Of a DNA stretch of 64,000 nucleotides, positions 24,059-36,169 are shown one piece after another. The stretch covers positions 4,402,001 through 4,466,000 of the forward strand of contig CM065307.1 of NCBI GenBank assembly GCA_033032175.1, written 5' to 3'. The stretch comes from Saturnia japonica. Taxonomy: Eukaryota; Arthropoda; Insecta; Lepidoptera; Saturniidae. A program made the position numbers and the translations under genes. The notes beneath the pieces are model-generated. The model did not search any database and was not told the origin of the DNA. It worked only from the letters and a program-made list of their open reading frames with translations. Position 1 is the stretch's first letter, and every line of letters begins with the position of its first letter.

Positions 24059-24104
24059 TATGAAAAAATTTAAACGATTTTTTTTCATGTATTTTTTATT
24101 TGTA

Positions 24105-25100
24105 TTAATCGAAGTAATCACACATGCACAATCAATGCATCTTTGCCAGCGCAGTGGCAGTTTATTGATGCCCTTCTTAAAGAAATCAGCTGGATGGGAG
24201 GCAACAAATTCTTCAAAGGCATTTTGTACTGCCTGCCTCTCGGGTATTGAATTTTTTTCCCGCCAAGGAGTTATCCAAATTCTGGAAAAAGTAGTAGTCA
24301 GTAGGCGCAAGGTCTGGTGAGTAGGGTGGATTACGGAGAACTTCCAACCCCAGTTCTTGCAACTTGGAGACCGTCAGCTGTGCAGTATGAGGTCGCGCGT
24401 TATCGTGCAGGAGCAGCGGACACGAGCGATTGACCAATGCTGGTCGGAGATGTGCCAACTTCTCCATCATTGTGTTCAGTTCGTCACAGTACACATCTGC
24501 AGTAGGCTCACCTCGTTTGGTAAGAAGCTGTGATGAATCACACCGGCGCTAGACCACCAAACAGTGACCATCACTTTTCTAGGGGTAAGTTTTCGTTTAG
24601 GGCATTGTTTAGGTGCTGAACCAGGATCCAACCAACTTGTTGAGCGCTTGCGGTTATCAAACAGAATCCATTTTTCATCGCAGGTAACAATGCGGTTCAA
24701 ATTTCCTTCATTTGTGTGTCTGTTGAGCAGTGCAAGGCACGTCTCGACGCGTACTTCGCGCTGGCGATCAGACTTCGTGGGGCACCCATTTGTCAAGCTT
24801 TTTTACTTTGCCAATTTGACGCAAATTGACCAATATTGTTTTGACGCTAACGTCGAAAGCTGCTGCTAATTCAGCCGTGGATTGTGTATCATCAGTTTCC
24901 ACAATCGCCTTTAATTCGTAATTGTCGACCAGAGTCTTCGGTCGACCGCGAGGTTCATTTTTCAGGTCGAAATTCCTGGAACGGATGTGAGCAAACCAAT
25001 AACAGGTGGTGCATGGGTTTGTAGTGTTAGCTCCGTAAATGTCGGTGATGTTACGTGCCGCTTATGCCGCGTTGCTGCCACGACGGTACTCATATTCCAT
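24105..25100 (-). pseudogene. mariner transposase, broken by a stop and frameshifts
   Basis: Cut-and-paste transposase that would bind the inverted repeats and insert at TA. Recognised by the mariner hallmark WVPHE, the first catalytic Asp in TCDEKW, the second in LLLHDNARPH and the third in YSPDLAPTDYYFF. Exactly 34 residues separate the second and third Asp, the D34D signature. The frame starts at the ATG at 25100 (MEYEYRRGSNAA) and should end at TAA 24107-24105 (CDYFD). Damage: an in-frame TAA after NAA near 25063, and frameshifts near 24775 (after WVPHE), 24522 (after HHSF), 24235 (after FNTREA) and 24120 near the C-terminus. The catalytic triad is intact but no functional protein can be made. 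Confidence 0.93.
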
Positions 25101-25287
25101 AATTACTCGAATTTTTTACGTATCCATGATGACAAAAAAAGACTGAAATGCGATGAAAAGGTAACACAAATCAATAAACAAATGACTACTTTTGGAAAAA
25201 GAATTCCATTTTTTTAAAATAAAATTAATTTGAAATTAGAATTCTTAGCCAAACAAAAATTATTTTGATTTGAAATGGCCAGTACTG

Positions 25288-25315
25288 CAGAACGGCAATT
25301 TCATAGGTAAAGACC
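25288..25315 (-). repeat. mariner right terminal inverted repeat
   Basis: Inverted partner of 24030..24058; followed by the TA duplication. Confidence 0.9.
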
Positions 25316-25599
25316 TACTAAAAATAACCCCGTTTATTTTACAATCTTAATGAACAGTACTTGATATAACTATGTATTTTTTCAAGTGATTACACTAACA
25401 TCGTTCTTATTTATGAGGGTACCTTTATATAGAATCTCGATAGTTCTTTATTTATATTCACCTACGTAAATAACATTCAGCACAGACCTTATATAAAATT
25501 ATTATTTTAATTTTAGTACAAATGAAATATTTAATAAAAGCTTGTTTTTAAAAAGTTTTTTTTTTAAATTAATATTTGGCAGTACATCTGATCAAGAAA

Positions 25600-26150
25600 T
25601 ATAATACTGACTATACTGTTAGCCTTAGGGGCCCTAAACAAAAAGAGCCGCTGATGGCTTTGACAGCTTCACCGGGTTTGGGGGCGAGCGCTTAAGGCGC
25701 TCAGCCGCGATAATATGGGCAACATGCGCGCAATTGAGCCAAAGTGGCTGGACCTCGGCTTGGGCTATTGCCGCGATTGCGAAAAGGTCGCGAACTGACT
25801 AATTCCCTATCCGTAGAAAATTCGAGCTAAACTAACGCATACATATATAGATGTCACTGCCTCCTGGGAGAAAGGAATGAACATGTGTTTAGTATTCTGT
25901 AAAACAAGGTCGAAACTAACTATTGTAAAAAAGGTCCCTCGCACAACCTATGGACTTATGCGGTGAGCACGTATGTATATACATATTGTGTGTAATGATG
26001 TAGGTGGGTAGCTACTTAGCTCACTCGATCACTTGATAGCAAGTGCAGTGTAACCTGTATCGCGCGAGCCGCTGCATGACTCAAGGGTTCCACACCGAGG
26101 GAACGGACCTAGGCTTGAGTTGCCGCAAGAGAGGGAGGACGTGACGAGTG
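25600..26150 (-). mobile_element. Long copy of the poly(A) retroposon family
   Basis: GC-richer than its surroundings. The 3' end (minus) carries GGTGAAGCTGTCAAAGCC and GGGCCCCTAAGGCTAACAG. The body is similar over ~500 bp to the plus-strand copy at 47680-48200 (shared GCGAAAAGGTCGCGA, GTGGGTAGCTA, TATCGCGCG). No coding frame recognised; it could be a SINE-like RNA or a LINE 3' region. Confidence 0.6.
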
Positions 26151-27489
26151 TGCGGGAGCAAAATTAGCACATAGCATAACATTCAAATACAGGTTAGAAC
26201 CATTAATATAACGGTGATCATCATTATTATTGGATGGCAAGATACAATAAAATATTATACAGAAAATACCTACGAAAAATATACGTAGGGCGTTTGATAT
26301 TTTTATATAAAATTGACATATAGGTAATAAAAAAACAGAATGCTATTCCGATATTGAAATGTTTCGCATTACACTAAACCTACGCATTACGTAAAGGTTA
26401 ATATGGATATTGGCGACGGGAATATGTGGAACAGACATTTTCCTTGTATTTTTAGCTTCACTGAACCTTTAATCAGTATTTTACGCAATTATCGCGGGGT
26501 TTGAGTAACGTTATTATAATATAACACATTTCTAATCATAGCACCGAACCCGTTATACATGTTAAATATATAAATTCAATAAAATTATAAAAAAACTACG
26601 ACAATTCTATAAATTATATAGTTAAAAAAAAAACGATTTGAGAGTACGTAACTCAGAACTTTTTCGGACGGAAATAACATTAAGTTAAAATCTATAGCCA
26701 AATCGTTTTCTATATTTTTATCATAATTACAATATGGTTAATAGTAATCATTTTAATAATATAAAGTATAATATTCATGTTAATAATAATATTATAATGA
26801 AAAATAAAGTACTTTTAACAAATAAAAAACTTTTACGCACCGTTGAAGGAACTTTGTTTGACTTTCTAGGAAATATTATAAGTTTACTAAAAACAAAATA
26901 AGTGATTGTAGTGTTAATAAATAAATAATTATTATGATTTCTATAACGGATTTTTTTTATAATTTACATAAACAATAAATATAAAACAAACTATTATTCA
27001 TATATATCTTTTGTCATATTTTTATTATAAATCTTGTCTATTAATATTTTATTATCGTAAATATAGCTTTTGATATAATCACAAGATTTTAAACTTTTTC
27101 AACATACAAACAACCACATATCAATATAAAAAGAGTTTTGCAATAAATCTGTAAACTACCCACGTATTTTAATAATTTATATTTGTAACGCTAGAAATAG
27201 CGTCCACAGAATAAAAACGTATATTTATCTTTCGGTACAAAATTCATCCATTTGAAGTAACGACATAAAAAAGACTTATTTATTACTTTGAATCAAGAAA
27301 GATTATGTAAGTGGTTCATGCAATGAATGCCAAGTAATAAAATGATAGGACCTCACTATAAAAAAATTTTTTAACTGATTTTAATAATAAAATTCAACTT
27401 TTGATGCAACCAGTATGGGATTTTTTTTTTACCACTGAACGGTTAAGACAACCAGATAGTCAGAGCGGTAGGTCAAAGATATAATATCT
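26151..27489. other. Very AT-rich non-coding stretch
   Basis: No ORF, repeat partner or RNA gene recognised. Confidence 0.5.
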
Positions 27490-27725
27490 CTTTGGAGAAA
27501 TTTTTTTACTTGGGTTAACCCGAATTGTGAAATACTCTCCCGCCTTATAGAAGATCGAAGGCAAATAACCTTGTGTTCTGTCCAGTGTTGAGTAGGACTT
27601 CCAAAGCTACTTGGTGTTCAAGTTCAGTGACGCGTTAGTGACATCTCTGGTGTTACAAGCGTCGATAGATTATGGTAACCCCACTTACAATCAGGTGGGC
27701 CGTATGCTTGTTTGTCACTTTAGTT
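27490..27725 (+). repeat. Non-LTR retrotransposon 3' tail, family K
   Basis: GTGACGCGTTAGTGACATCT, CAATCAGGTGGGCCGTATGC and TTGTTTGTCAC then an A-rich tail. Confidence 0.55.
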
Positions 27726-27734
27726 TTAAAAAAA

Positions 27735-27840
27735 AACCGGCTATTGTGCCGAGCGGAAGCGGGTACGATCCCAGCATATGATTGACTTTTATGTGATGAG
27801 CATAATTTTAAGTTGTATGTCTGGATATATATGTATGTAT
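27735..27840 (+). mobile_element. SINE-like tRNA-derived fragment
   Basis: GCGGAAGCGGGTACGATCCC resembles a T-arm/B-box and is followed by TTTTATGTGATGAGCATAAT, similar to the 14995-15121 tail. Confidence 0.4.
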
Positions 27841-28314
27841 ATCAGCTGTTTAGTTACCATAATATAAGTTAAGCTTAATTTGGAATTATGTAAATGGTCT
27901 TGTGTGAAATTGTGTCCCGATATAAAAAAGTTGTTAATAATACCACACTTTTCGTGTTCTCATATCAAATGTTCACTTAACATTGGATGAGATTGCTTAT
28001 CTACAACACAACAAGCCAGGCTTTTACTTACGGAGGTTAATTTAATATGCAGTTTAGAGTAAATTATTGTAAGATCAGTCGTCAGAAAGCCTCGAAAAAT
28101 CCTTCGCAAGCCTACTCGCAAACTAAATTAACTTTTTTATAAAAAGAAACATCCTTTAAAACAAAATTTCTTAGAAAAATATTTATCTCTGTAAAATATA
28201 TGTTTTTTTAAATATATTTTCACATTGGCGGTACTGTCCCTGATGGTAAGCACAGTACAATCCTAACACAACGGTGATCACCGAGAGATCTAAATCCATT
28301 GGCGGTCACTGCTG

Positions 28315-28539
28315 TCATGCCAGCTTGCATAAATATCTTTTCACGTTACGCTTAAAAGACCCGATGTTGTATGAAGGAGGGAACACACTGGCCGGTAGAA
28401 GGTTCCACATCTTAACAGTACGACAATGATAAGTCATAGAGAAATTTTTATCTTGTGCCCAGATGGAGGTTATTGTAAAACTGTGACTCCGAAGCCCAAC
28501 GCGTGTAAACCTTGGAAAAATTTGAAAGTCTTGCCTCAT
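28315..28539 (-). pseudogene. C-terminus of a jockey-like LINE reverse transcriptase
   Basis: Minus-strand reading from 28539 to a stop at 28317-28315. The tail RTVKMWNLLPASVFPPSYNI followed by GSFKRNVKRYL matches the C-terminal WNSLPxxxFPxxYxxxxFKxxVxxHL signature of jockey/CR1-group retrotransposons. The 5' side is interrupted at 28544 by a family-A repeat, so only the last ~74 codons are legible. Downstream (28230-28314, minus) is a 3'-UTR-like segment with TTAGGATTGTACTGTGCTTACC. A dead copy. Confidence 0.8.
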
Positions 28540-28543
28540 TTTT

Positions 28544-28754
28544 AACTGACTTCTAAAAAGGCTACTCAATTTGAATGTGTATAATATAATATTTTTTTTT
28601 GATGTTCGGCCATAACTTCTTTGTTTATGAACCGATTTGGATGATGCTTTTTTGTTTGATAGGGAATATTTCAATGTCATTCGATCTTTAACTTCAAAGT
28701 TACATCAGGGAACTCTTCAAAATCATTAAAGCTAGTTTGTTAAAAGTTGTCTTG
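28544..28754 (+). repeat. Dispersed repeat family A (copy 3), inside a LINE
   Basis: Starts AACTGACTTCTAAAAAGG, directly abutting the reverse transcriptase remnant at 28539, so it inserted into or truncated that LINE. Confidence 0.7.
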
Positions 28755-28884
28755 TATTCTAAGCGACAAACATTAAATCGAAATACTCGCGAAGGACAAA
28801 AATAGAAATAGCTCTGCGACGGAAATATACGTTGTCATGGAATGAACTGTATAATCTAATAACAGGAAACATTATTTAATATTT

Positions 28885-29170
28885 ATGAAATATAACGACG
28901 TGCCCGCTGCTTCCCACGCGTTTGTTACGCAGTGATTATTTACATCCCGTAATTTTATTTTTAATCATATTATTGACATTTCATAAAGTCTATTATTTGA
29001 GTATTATACACATATATACATTTTATACTTTCCGTGTACATCAATTCATTAAACTCTTTTTCTACAATTTTTTTTTACGATGTCTCTTTAGCCTATCGAG
29101 GAAGGACGTATGCTTCTCGTATACAAAATTAATTAATAAATTTAATTAATTATCATTCGACAATAAAATT
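28885..29170 (-). mobile_element. Family D copy (truncated)
   Basis: Plus-strand reading CGACGTGCCCGCTGCTTCCC then TTTGTTACGCAGTGATTATT is the reverse complement of the 8920-8970 end. Truncated on its far side. Confidence 0.5.
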
Positions 29171-29999
29171 GATGAAAATGTAATTGCAGATGATTATCCA
29201 AACGAAATAGACGGTAAGGGACGGTCATTGCCGACTTATTCAGTTCCAATAACTTCGATTTGGCCTCCCCGTTACGGGGAAATTATTATTTTTTGTATAT
29301 TTTGTAAAAAAAAACTTTGACATTTATACGTTAAACGGAAATAAAAAAACAGTCGTAGGTATAACGGCTAAATCGATATTTTGGTTTTATGTTATTATAA
29401 TATATCTTCAACTTTACTTTTTTTCACATTTTGTGAGCACATAACTTAACGTAGTTAATCGTTTTAAAGTTCTCTAACAACTCAAGTAAAATTATTTAAA
29501 TACAAACTTCTTCGTATATATAGAAATTTAGTATTTGTTCTAGCATCTTCGAGATCTCGACAAATAGAGATACATATTGTGAAAATAATCTTTCAGAAGT
29601 TCAGTGCTCGGGGTGACATGACTTTTAGTTTCTCTTTCTGCGAAAATAAGTTTATATTAACAACTTGATACAAGATTTATTTGACAGTTGCGAAGTTATT
29701 GCGTTACTGTTTGTGAGAAAAAATTGTAGCTCTGTTATTAGATTTTTTTATAGTAATATTTAAGCCTCCATAGTTGTGACAATGAGTTCCCAGATTGCGT
29801 AATCTTTGGGGTCACCAAGTAAGGTCATTTAACGCCATATTACGATTGCAAATCGGCTTTAAATAAATTAAGAGCCAAATGATAAAACGTATTGTGTGTC
29901 TTTTTAATTCCTTTGTAGTTACATTTTATTCTTAAAATTACATCTTGTCGAAACTTCACAATAAAAAGCTTGTATTTAAAAAGTATGAACGCCACAGTA
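29171..29999. other. Non-coding stretch before the 125-bp array
   Basis: Nothing recognised. Confidence 0.5.
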
Positions 30000-30111
30000 G
30001 TATGATGAAAGTGACGATGCTGTGCCCAATGGTGAGCAGAGGTACAATCCAAAGACAATAGTGATATCGCTGATCGCCACTATCATGGCGGCTTGCAAAC
30101 TTTTCAGTAGT
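30000..30111 (-). repeat. Dispersed-repeat flank of the 125-bp array
   Basis: Read on the minus strand it contains GCCACTATCATGGCGG-like and GGATTGTACCTCTGCTCACC wording. This resembles the LINE-tail segment at 28230-28314 (minus) and 12080-12140 (plus). It is the flank of the parent element in which the 125-bp unit was amplified. Confidence 0.5.
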
Positions 30112-32960
30112 CGGATATATAAACTGGCTGATCCCGAAACGTGACAAACTAAAAGAGAAACTCTGTAGCGGGTTAATACCAAGTGCATGGTGGTTGAGAT
30201 ACAATCGGGTACAAATCCCTACCACCCCGCTTATTTACTGGATATAAACTGGCTGATCTCGAAGCGTGACAAACTAAAATATAGTCTCTGTAGCGGATTA
30301 ATACCAAGTGTGCGGTGGTTGAGATACAATCGGGTACAGATCCCTACCACTCCGCTTATTTACTGGATATACACTGGCTGGTCTCGAAACGTGTCAAACT
30401 AAAAGAGAGTCTCTGTAGCGGATTAATACCAAGTGCATGGTGGTTGAGATACAATCGGGTACAAATCCCTACCACCCCGCTTATTTACTGGATATAAACT
30501 GGCTGATCTCGAAGCATGACAAACTAAAATATAGTCTCTGTAGCGGATTAATACCAAGTGTGCGGTGGTTGAGATACAATCGGGTACAGATCCCTACCAC
30601 TCCGCTTATTTACTGGATATACACTGGCTGATCTCGAAACGTGTCAAACTAAAAGATAGTCTCTGTAGCGGATTAATACCAAGTGTGCGGTGGTTGAGAT
30701 ACAATCGGGTACAGATCCCTACCACTCCGCTTATTTACTGGATATACACTGGCTGATCTCGAAACGTGTCAAACTAAAAGAGAGTCTCTGTAGCGGATTA
30801 ATACCAAGTGCATGGTGGTTGAAATACAATCGGGTACAAATCCCTACCACCCCTCTTATTTTCTAGATATACACTGGCTGATCTCGAAACGTGACAAACT
30901 AAAAGAGAGTCACTGTACCGGATTAATACCAAGTGCATGGTGGTTGAGATACAGTCGGGTACAGATCCCTACCACCCCGCTTATTTACTGGATATAAACT
31001 GGCTGATCTCGAAGCGTGACAAACTAAAATATAGTCTCTGTAGCGGATTAATACCAAGTGTATGGTGGTTGAGATACAATCAGGTACAGATCCCTACCAC
31101 CCCTCTTATTTTCTAGATATACACTGGCTGATCTCGAAACGTGACAAACTAAAAGAGAGTCACTGTACCGGATTAATACCAAGTGCATGGTGGTTGAGAT
31201 ACAGTCGGGTACAGATCCCTACCACCACGCTTATTTACTAGATATACACTGGCTGATCTCGAAACGTGACAAACTAAAAGAGAGTCACTGTGGCGGATTA
31301 ATACCAAGTGCATGGTGGTTGAGATACAGTTGGGTACAGATCCCTACCACCACGCTTATTTACTAGATATACACTGGCTGGTCTCGAAACGTGTCAAACT
31401 AAAAGAGAGTCTCTGTAGCGGATTAATACCAAGTGCATGGTGGTTGAGATACAATCGGGTACAAATCCCTACCACCCCGCTTATTTACTGGATATAAACT
31501 GGCTGATCTCGAAGCATGACAAACTAAAATATAGTCTCTGTAGCGGATTAATACCAAGTGTGCGGTGGTTGAGATACAATCGGGTACAGATCCCTACCAC
31601 TCCGCTTATTTACTGGATATACACTGGCTGATCTCGAAACCTGTCAAACTAAAAGATAGTCTCTGTAGCGGATTAATACCAAGTGTGCGGTGGTTGAGAT
31701 ACAATCGGGTACAGATCCCTACCACTCCGCTTATTTACTGGATATACACTGGCTGATCTCGAAACGTGTCAAACTAAAAGAGAGTCTCTGTAGCGGATTA
31801 ATACCAAGTGCATGGTGGTTGAGATACAATCGGGTACAAATCCCTACCACCCCGCTTATTTACTGGATATAAACTGGCTGATCTCGAAGCGTGACAAACT
31901 AAAATATAGTCTCTGTAGCGGATTAATACCAAGTGTATGGTGGTTGAGATACAATCAGGTACAGATCCCTACCACCCCTGTTATTTTCTAGATATACACT
32001 GGCTGATCTCGAAACGTGACAAACTAAAAGAGAGTCACTGTACCGGATTAATACCAAGTGCATGGTGGTTGAGATACAGTCGGGTACAGATCCCTACCAC
32101 CACGCTTATTTACTAGATATACACTGGCTGATCTCGAAACGTGACAAACTAAAAGAGAGTCACTGTGGCGGATTAATACCAAGTGCATGGTGGTTGAGAT
32201 ACAGTTGGGTACAGATCCCTACCACCACGCTTATTTACTAGATATACACTGGCTGATCTCGAAACGTGACAAACTAAAAGAGAGTCACTGTGGCGGATTA
32301 ATACCAAGTGCATGGTGGTTGAGATACAGTTGGGTACAGATCCCTACCACCACGCTTATTTACTAGATATACACTGGCTGATCTCGAAACGTGACAAACT
32401 AAAAGAGAGTCACTGTGGCGGATTAATACCAAGTGCATGGTGGTTGAGATACAGTTGGGTACAGATCCCTACCACCACGCTTATTTACTAGATATACACT
32501 GGCTGATCTCGAAACGTGACAAACTAAAAGAGAGTCACTGTGGCGGATTAATACCAAGTGCATGGTGGTTGAGATACAGTTGGGTACAGATCCCTACCAC
32601 CACGCTTATTTACTAGATATACACTGGCTGATCTCGAAACGTGACAAACTAAAAGAGAGTCACTGTACCGGATTAATACCAAGTGCATGGTGGTTGAGAT
32701 ACAGTTGGGTACAGATCCCTACCACCACGCTTATTTACTAGATATACACTGGCTGATCTCGAAACGTGACAAACTAAAAGAGAGTCACTGTGGCGGATTA
32801 ATATGTAGTGCTTGGTGCTCGAGATACAGTCGCGTACAGATCCCTACCCCTCCGCTTATCTTTTGTGGCCGATCCCGAAACGCGACAAGCCTAAGCGTGC
32901 CACTTTAGCAGGTGATATACCTGGTGTATGGTGGTCGCGGTCCAGTCGAACACATTTGAT
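30112..32960 (+). repeat. 125-bp tandem array, about 23 units, with higher-order structure
   Basis: A satellite-like array with a strict 125-bp period. Each unit reads CTGGCTGATCTCGAAACGTG ... CGGATTAATACCAAGTGCAT ... GATACAATCGGGTACAGATC ... CCGCTTATTTACTGGATATA. Using unit starts every 125 bp from 30123, variants show block duplication: units 2-9 (30373-31372) recur as units 10-16 (31373-32247) with one unit lost. Units 16-19 (32123-32622) are essentially identical to each other and to unit 9. The last two units (32748-32960) are diverged edge copies. Because 125 is not a multiple of 3 the frame shifts in each unit, so the short ORFs are not coding. It probably lies in the receptor gene's upstream intron. 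Confidence 0.97.
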
Positions 32961-35212
32961 GCCACGAGAATCAATGCTCAAAGTTATTCACGTCATTCTA
33001 ACATAGATGACGGCAAGAATGTAATAACTTTTGACTATTGTCGTTTTGTAAAAGGACATTTTTAGATTATCTCTCTCTCTCTCTGGTTCTCTGAGTCTTT
33101 TGTTTCTCGTGACCTCAATTGTCGTATCCTATCACCCAGTTCCTGCATGCTTGTTTGCTAGTTAATTTCAAATAATATTTTTCAACGTGTGGTCAGCGAG
33201 CATTATTTTGTCTTCTAGCCGCCAAATTTATTACTATCGTTTGCCACTTATAATTCGTACCCGTCGGGGCGGATCCTTTATTTGCAACAAAAAAAAACCT
33301 TTTAAGTTCTAATTTTTAAAGGTCGTTTTTATCTCAGGCACGTCGGCCGATCTCGGGTAAAGAAGCGTTTGCGGAAAAGCCAACATAAATTATTTAGATT
33401 TCTGGTTACGGATGAGTGCCTTTCTGGATTTTCGTGTTAAATGCACTGAATGTTTTTAAACAATTTTACCTAAAATATACAACAACTATATTTTATTTAT
33501 ATTTAAGTTAATTCTAGTATTTCATAGGACAACTCATTAAAAGACTCTCAACGATGATGGCGTGGCATGGCACGTGGCGTCATATAATCGCTCATAGTAG
33601 GGCGCTAGCGCGATGGAGGTACTCCTATAAAGCGTAGGAAGCTGAATGATGGGGGCTTTCTAGGTAACCTAGTGTTGTTACACTGGCAGAGTAACGTGGT
33701 CATTATGTAAAGTTATAAATCGTAGTTTTTCGGGTCATTGCAATGTTTTAAAATCTTACACACACTTATAGAGATCGTATCAAGAAACATCCAGGTCTTA
33801 TGGTCAGTTACAAAATTTAATACTAAACATCAAATTTAAAACAAAGAAAAACATCTATCTAGATAAACTTGGAATGTAAGATATTATCTAAATAGAAAAT
33901 TGCATACAAATCGTGAAAGCCATTTCCGAGAAACCAATTACATATATATATACAAGAATTGCTCACTTAATAGTATTAGATAAGACGTAAAGACGATTGG
34001 ATTTTTTTCCAATATCTATCTGATTTATTATTTAAATTACATGAAATTTTTTACTCAGAACAGTAATAACAATTAATTTTTTACTTTTACAATTAATAAT
34101 AACTTATTTACTCGAAAATGAAATGAGTTATTCAATGTATTATACAGTAAGTATTAAGACCTTAATATTTAATTAATTAACTTTGTTTAATTTGAGATTA
34201 TACACATGACTGTTATAACTTATAACTCACACTGGTTCGGATAAATACTTAATGATGGAAGAATAAGCAATATGCATGCAATATAAGCAAAACGCGAATG
34301 TCACAACGGATATAATACGCATCAAAAGATCGAAAAAAAAAAAACTTTGTATGATACCATTACAAAGGCATTTTCGCCAAAATATCCTTTACGCCTTTTG
34401 TAATCCAAAGCGTAGATATTATATAAAATTATATAAAACAAAAATGAAAATGATTCAGTGTATGAATGTAAAGAAAAATGTTATGTTCTTTAATTTTAAG
34501 ATTTCCACGCATCAAGCGTCATCGTGTTAGACCGCGACATAGACTAATACTAGTCGCTCTGTAATCTGTGGTCGAATGATGACAATCTATGAAATATCTA
34601 ACTAGCTAGCTGTCAATTGAAAATATATAAAAAATAATTAATTTTGTTTCCCAGTTGTGATTTAGGAATTGACATTGTCATTAATAACATTAAATGTCGT
34701 TTCTTTTATTACAGAGAAACTCAATTGTGTTTTGAATAACTGTGTCGCCCAAATCACAAGAAAATACTTTATATGAATATAAAAAAAAAAACAATCTATC
34801 ATAATTTTAATTAATAAAATGGAGAAAGCCTGAGACAGAATCTTTATACCTATTATCTATGCAAATTTCTTTAATAACAATTTAACGACATCAAATTTCT
34901 CGTCTAATACGACTTTATATTGTTTTACGGCTATAGCCGCCGTGAAGGAATTCCATTTAAATTGCTACGTAAATTCAAATAAGAGTAAAAATATCTCATG
35001 TTTTATAGCGTTCAGACGCAATCTGTGGATGTTTCAAGTACCATAGTAATTAAACGGCTGCCGAGATCCTCTCGAGATCACGAACATGCTCGTTCTAGTG
35101 GCAAAACGGTAATATAATCTGTACCGAGCATAAGTATCGTTTTATAGCTAGTTTATCTAATCTAAGTTTTAAATGTTCAACTGAAAATGATTAGGTATTT
35201 TAAGAAAAATTG
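32961..35212. other. Long non-coding stretch
   Basis: A short (TC)n lies at 33069-33085 and a GC-richer patch at 33550-33680. The K/N-rich open frame at 34276-34530 looks like chance. No genes recognised. Confidence 0.5.
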
Positions 35213-35432
35213 AAGAGAAGAACCCAGCAAACAAGCATACGGCCCGTCTGATGGTAGGCGGCTACCGTGGTCTTAGGTATCACTAGCACGATGCTTACCT
35301 ACAACCCTCCTACCCCAATGAGCTCTGAAAATCCTACTCACGACAGGAACAAAACACAAGATTATTTAACTGTGATCATCTGTAGGATGGAAGGATTTTA
35401 CAGGTCGCACTGCCCCAAGTAGAGAGATTCCT
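35213..35432 (-). repeat. Non-LTR retrotransposon 3' tail, family K
   Basis: Plus-strand reading AACAAGCATACGGCCCGTCT and CACTGCCCCAAGTAGAGAGA is the reverse complement of the other copies. Confidence 0.55.
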
Positions 35433-35567
35433 TTTTTAGAGAGAAAAAAAAAACAGTATAAGTTATGTTTTAGATTTGATTATTATTTTTTTTGTTTATC
35501 AGATAACTTAACTTGTACTAGTGCATGTTATGTTTGCCTATTTACCTTGTACATTTAGCACTGATAA

Positions 35568-36050
35568 ATAAGAAATTCAAATTAAAATATGTTTTATTCA
35601 ATTTAGGTCCCAAGAAGGCACCGGCTCTTATGAACGTCAAAACACTATCACCGGTTCGGAAAACATCCGAGTCATCGAGAAGAACCGATAAGAAACACGA
35701 TTGTTTATCAAAATATAATTTAATTTTATTAGTTTTTACAGTATTTAATTATATACAGTTATTATCATTTTCAGTATACGTACAGAGAAGGAATCACATC
35801 AAGACGTCCCACTCATCAGCTACCCTATAATAAATACCCTTTCGCCGATAAAACTTGCTAAACATGATTCTTGATCTCATTATCCGGCAAATCGCTAATG
35901 TGCTTAGGAAGTTTATTAAAAAACCTAACACAATTACCAAAAAGTTTTATTTTACTAAGTCTAAAAGATGGGAGTCTATTAGAAGCCCGAAGTCGAAGAC
36001 TGAGGGTTTTAATGAGTCAATGTTCATAATTCCCGTACCGCCCGTGTAAT
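35568..36050 (-). pseudogene. LINE 3' end: reverse transcriptase C-terminus plus 3' UTR
   Basis: Minus strand. CVRFFNKLPKHISDLPDNEI followed by KNHV matches the NKLPxxIxxLxxxxFKxxL C-terminus of jockey-group LINEs. A stop or frameshift then leads to YYRVADEWDVLM and a terminator near 35810. The 3' UTR runs to 35568 with GTTTTGACGTTCATAAGAGC and ends TTGAATAAAA. The same 3'-UTR end occurs at 5213-5345, 7616-7745 and 58790-60400. Disabled. Confidence 0.75.
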
Positions 36051-36169
36051 ATAATAATTTTTTCATCGCATTTGCGAGTAAATAAATAAAATAAAGTAAA
36101 AAATTCATAAGTAAACTTATTTATTGAAATTTGAAGTGACTATATAGTTATTAATGAATATTACTTCAC

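Larger units (their letters stand above)
24030..25315 (-). mobile_element. Full-length mariner transposon (inactivated)
   Basis: A 1286-bp element, the usual mariner size, flanked by TA duplications at 24028-24029 and 25316-25317. The ends are inverted repeats of about 28 bp: the left begins GGTCCTTTACCTATGAAATT and the right, read inward, GGTCTTTACCTATGAAATTG, differing by one indel and one substitution. It carries one transposase reading frame on the minus strand (separate entry). It lies about 2 kb upstream of the receptor exon, probably in a 5' intron. Near-identical ends suggest a moderately recent insertion that has since decayed. Confidence 0.95.

Noticed and set aside
24042..25217. 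Plus-strand ORFs over the mariner
   Set aside because: Antisense shadows of the transposase frame, which carries all the conserved motifs on the minus strand.
30112..32960. CRISPR array
   Set aside because: Whole 125-bp units repeat without distinct spacers, and the DNA is insect nuclear.
30187..33006. Repeated 60-73 codon ORFs beginning MVVEIQ/MVEIQ across the array
   Set aside because: They follow the 125-bp period, change frame in each unit because 125 is not divisible by 3, and have no domain or splice context; satellite by-products.
34276..34530. 84-codon K/N-rich ORF
   Set aside because: Composition expected of random AT-rich DNA; no motif or partner.
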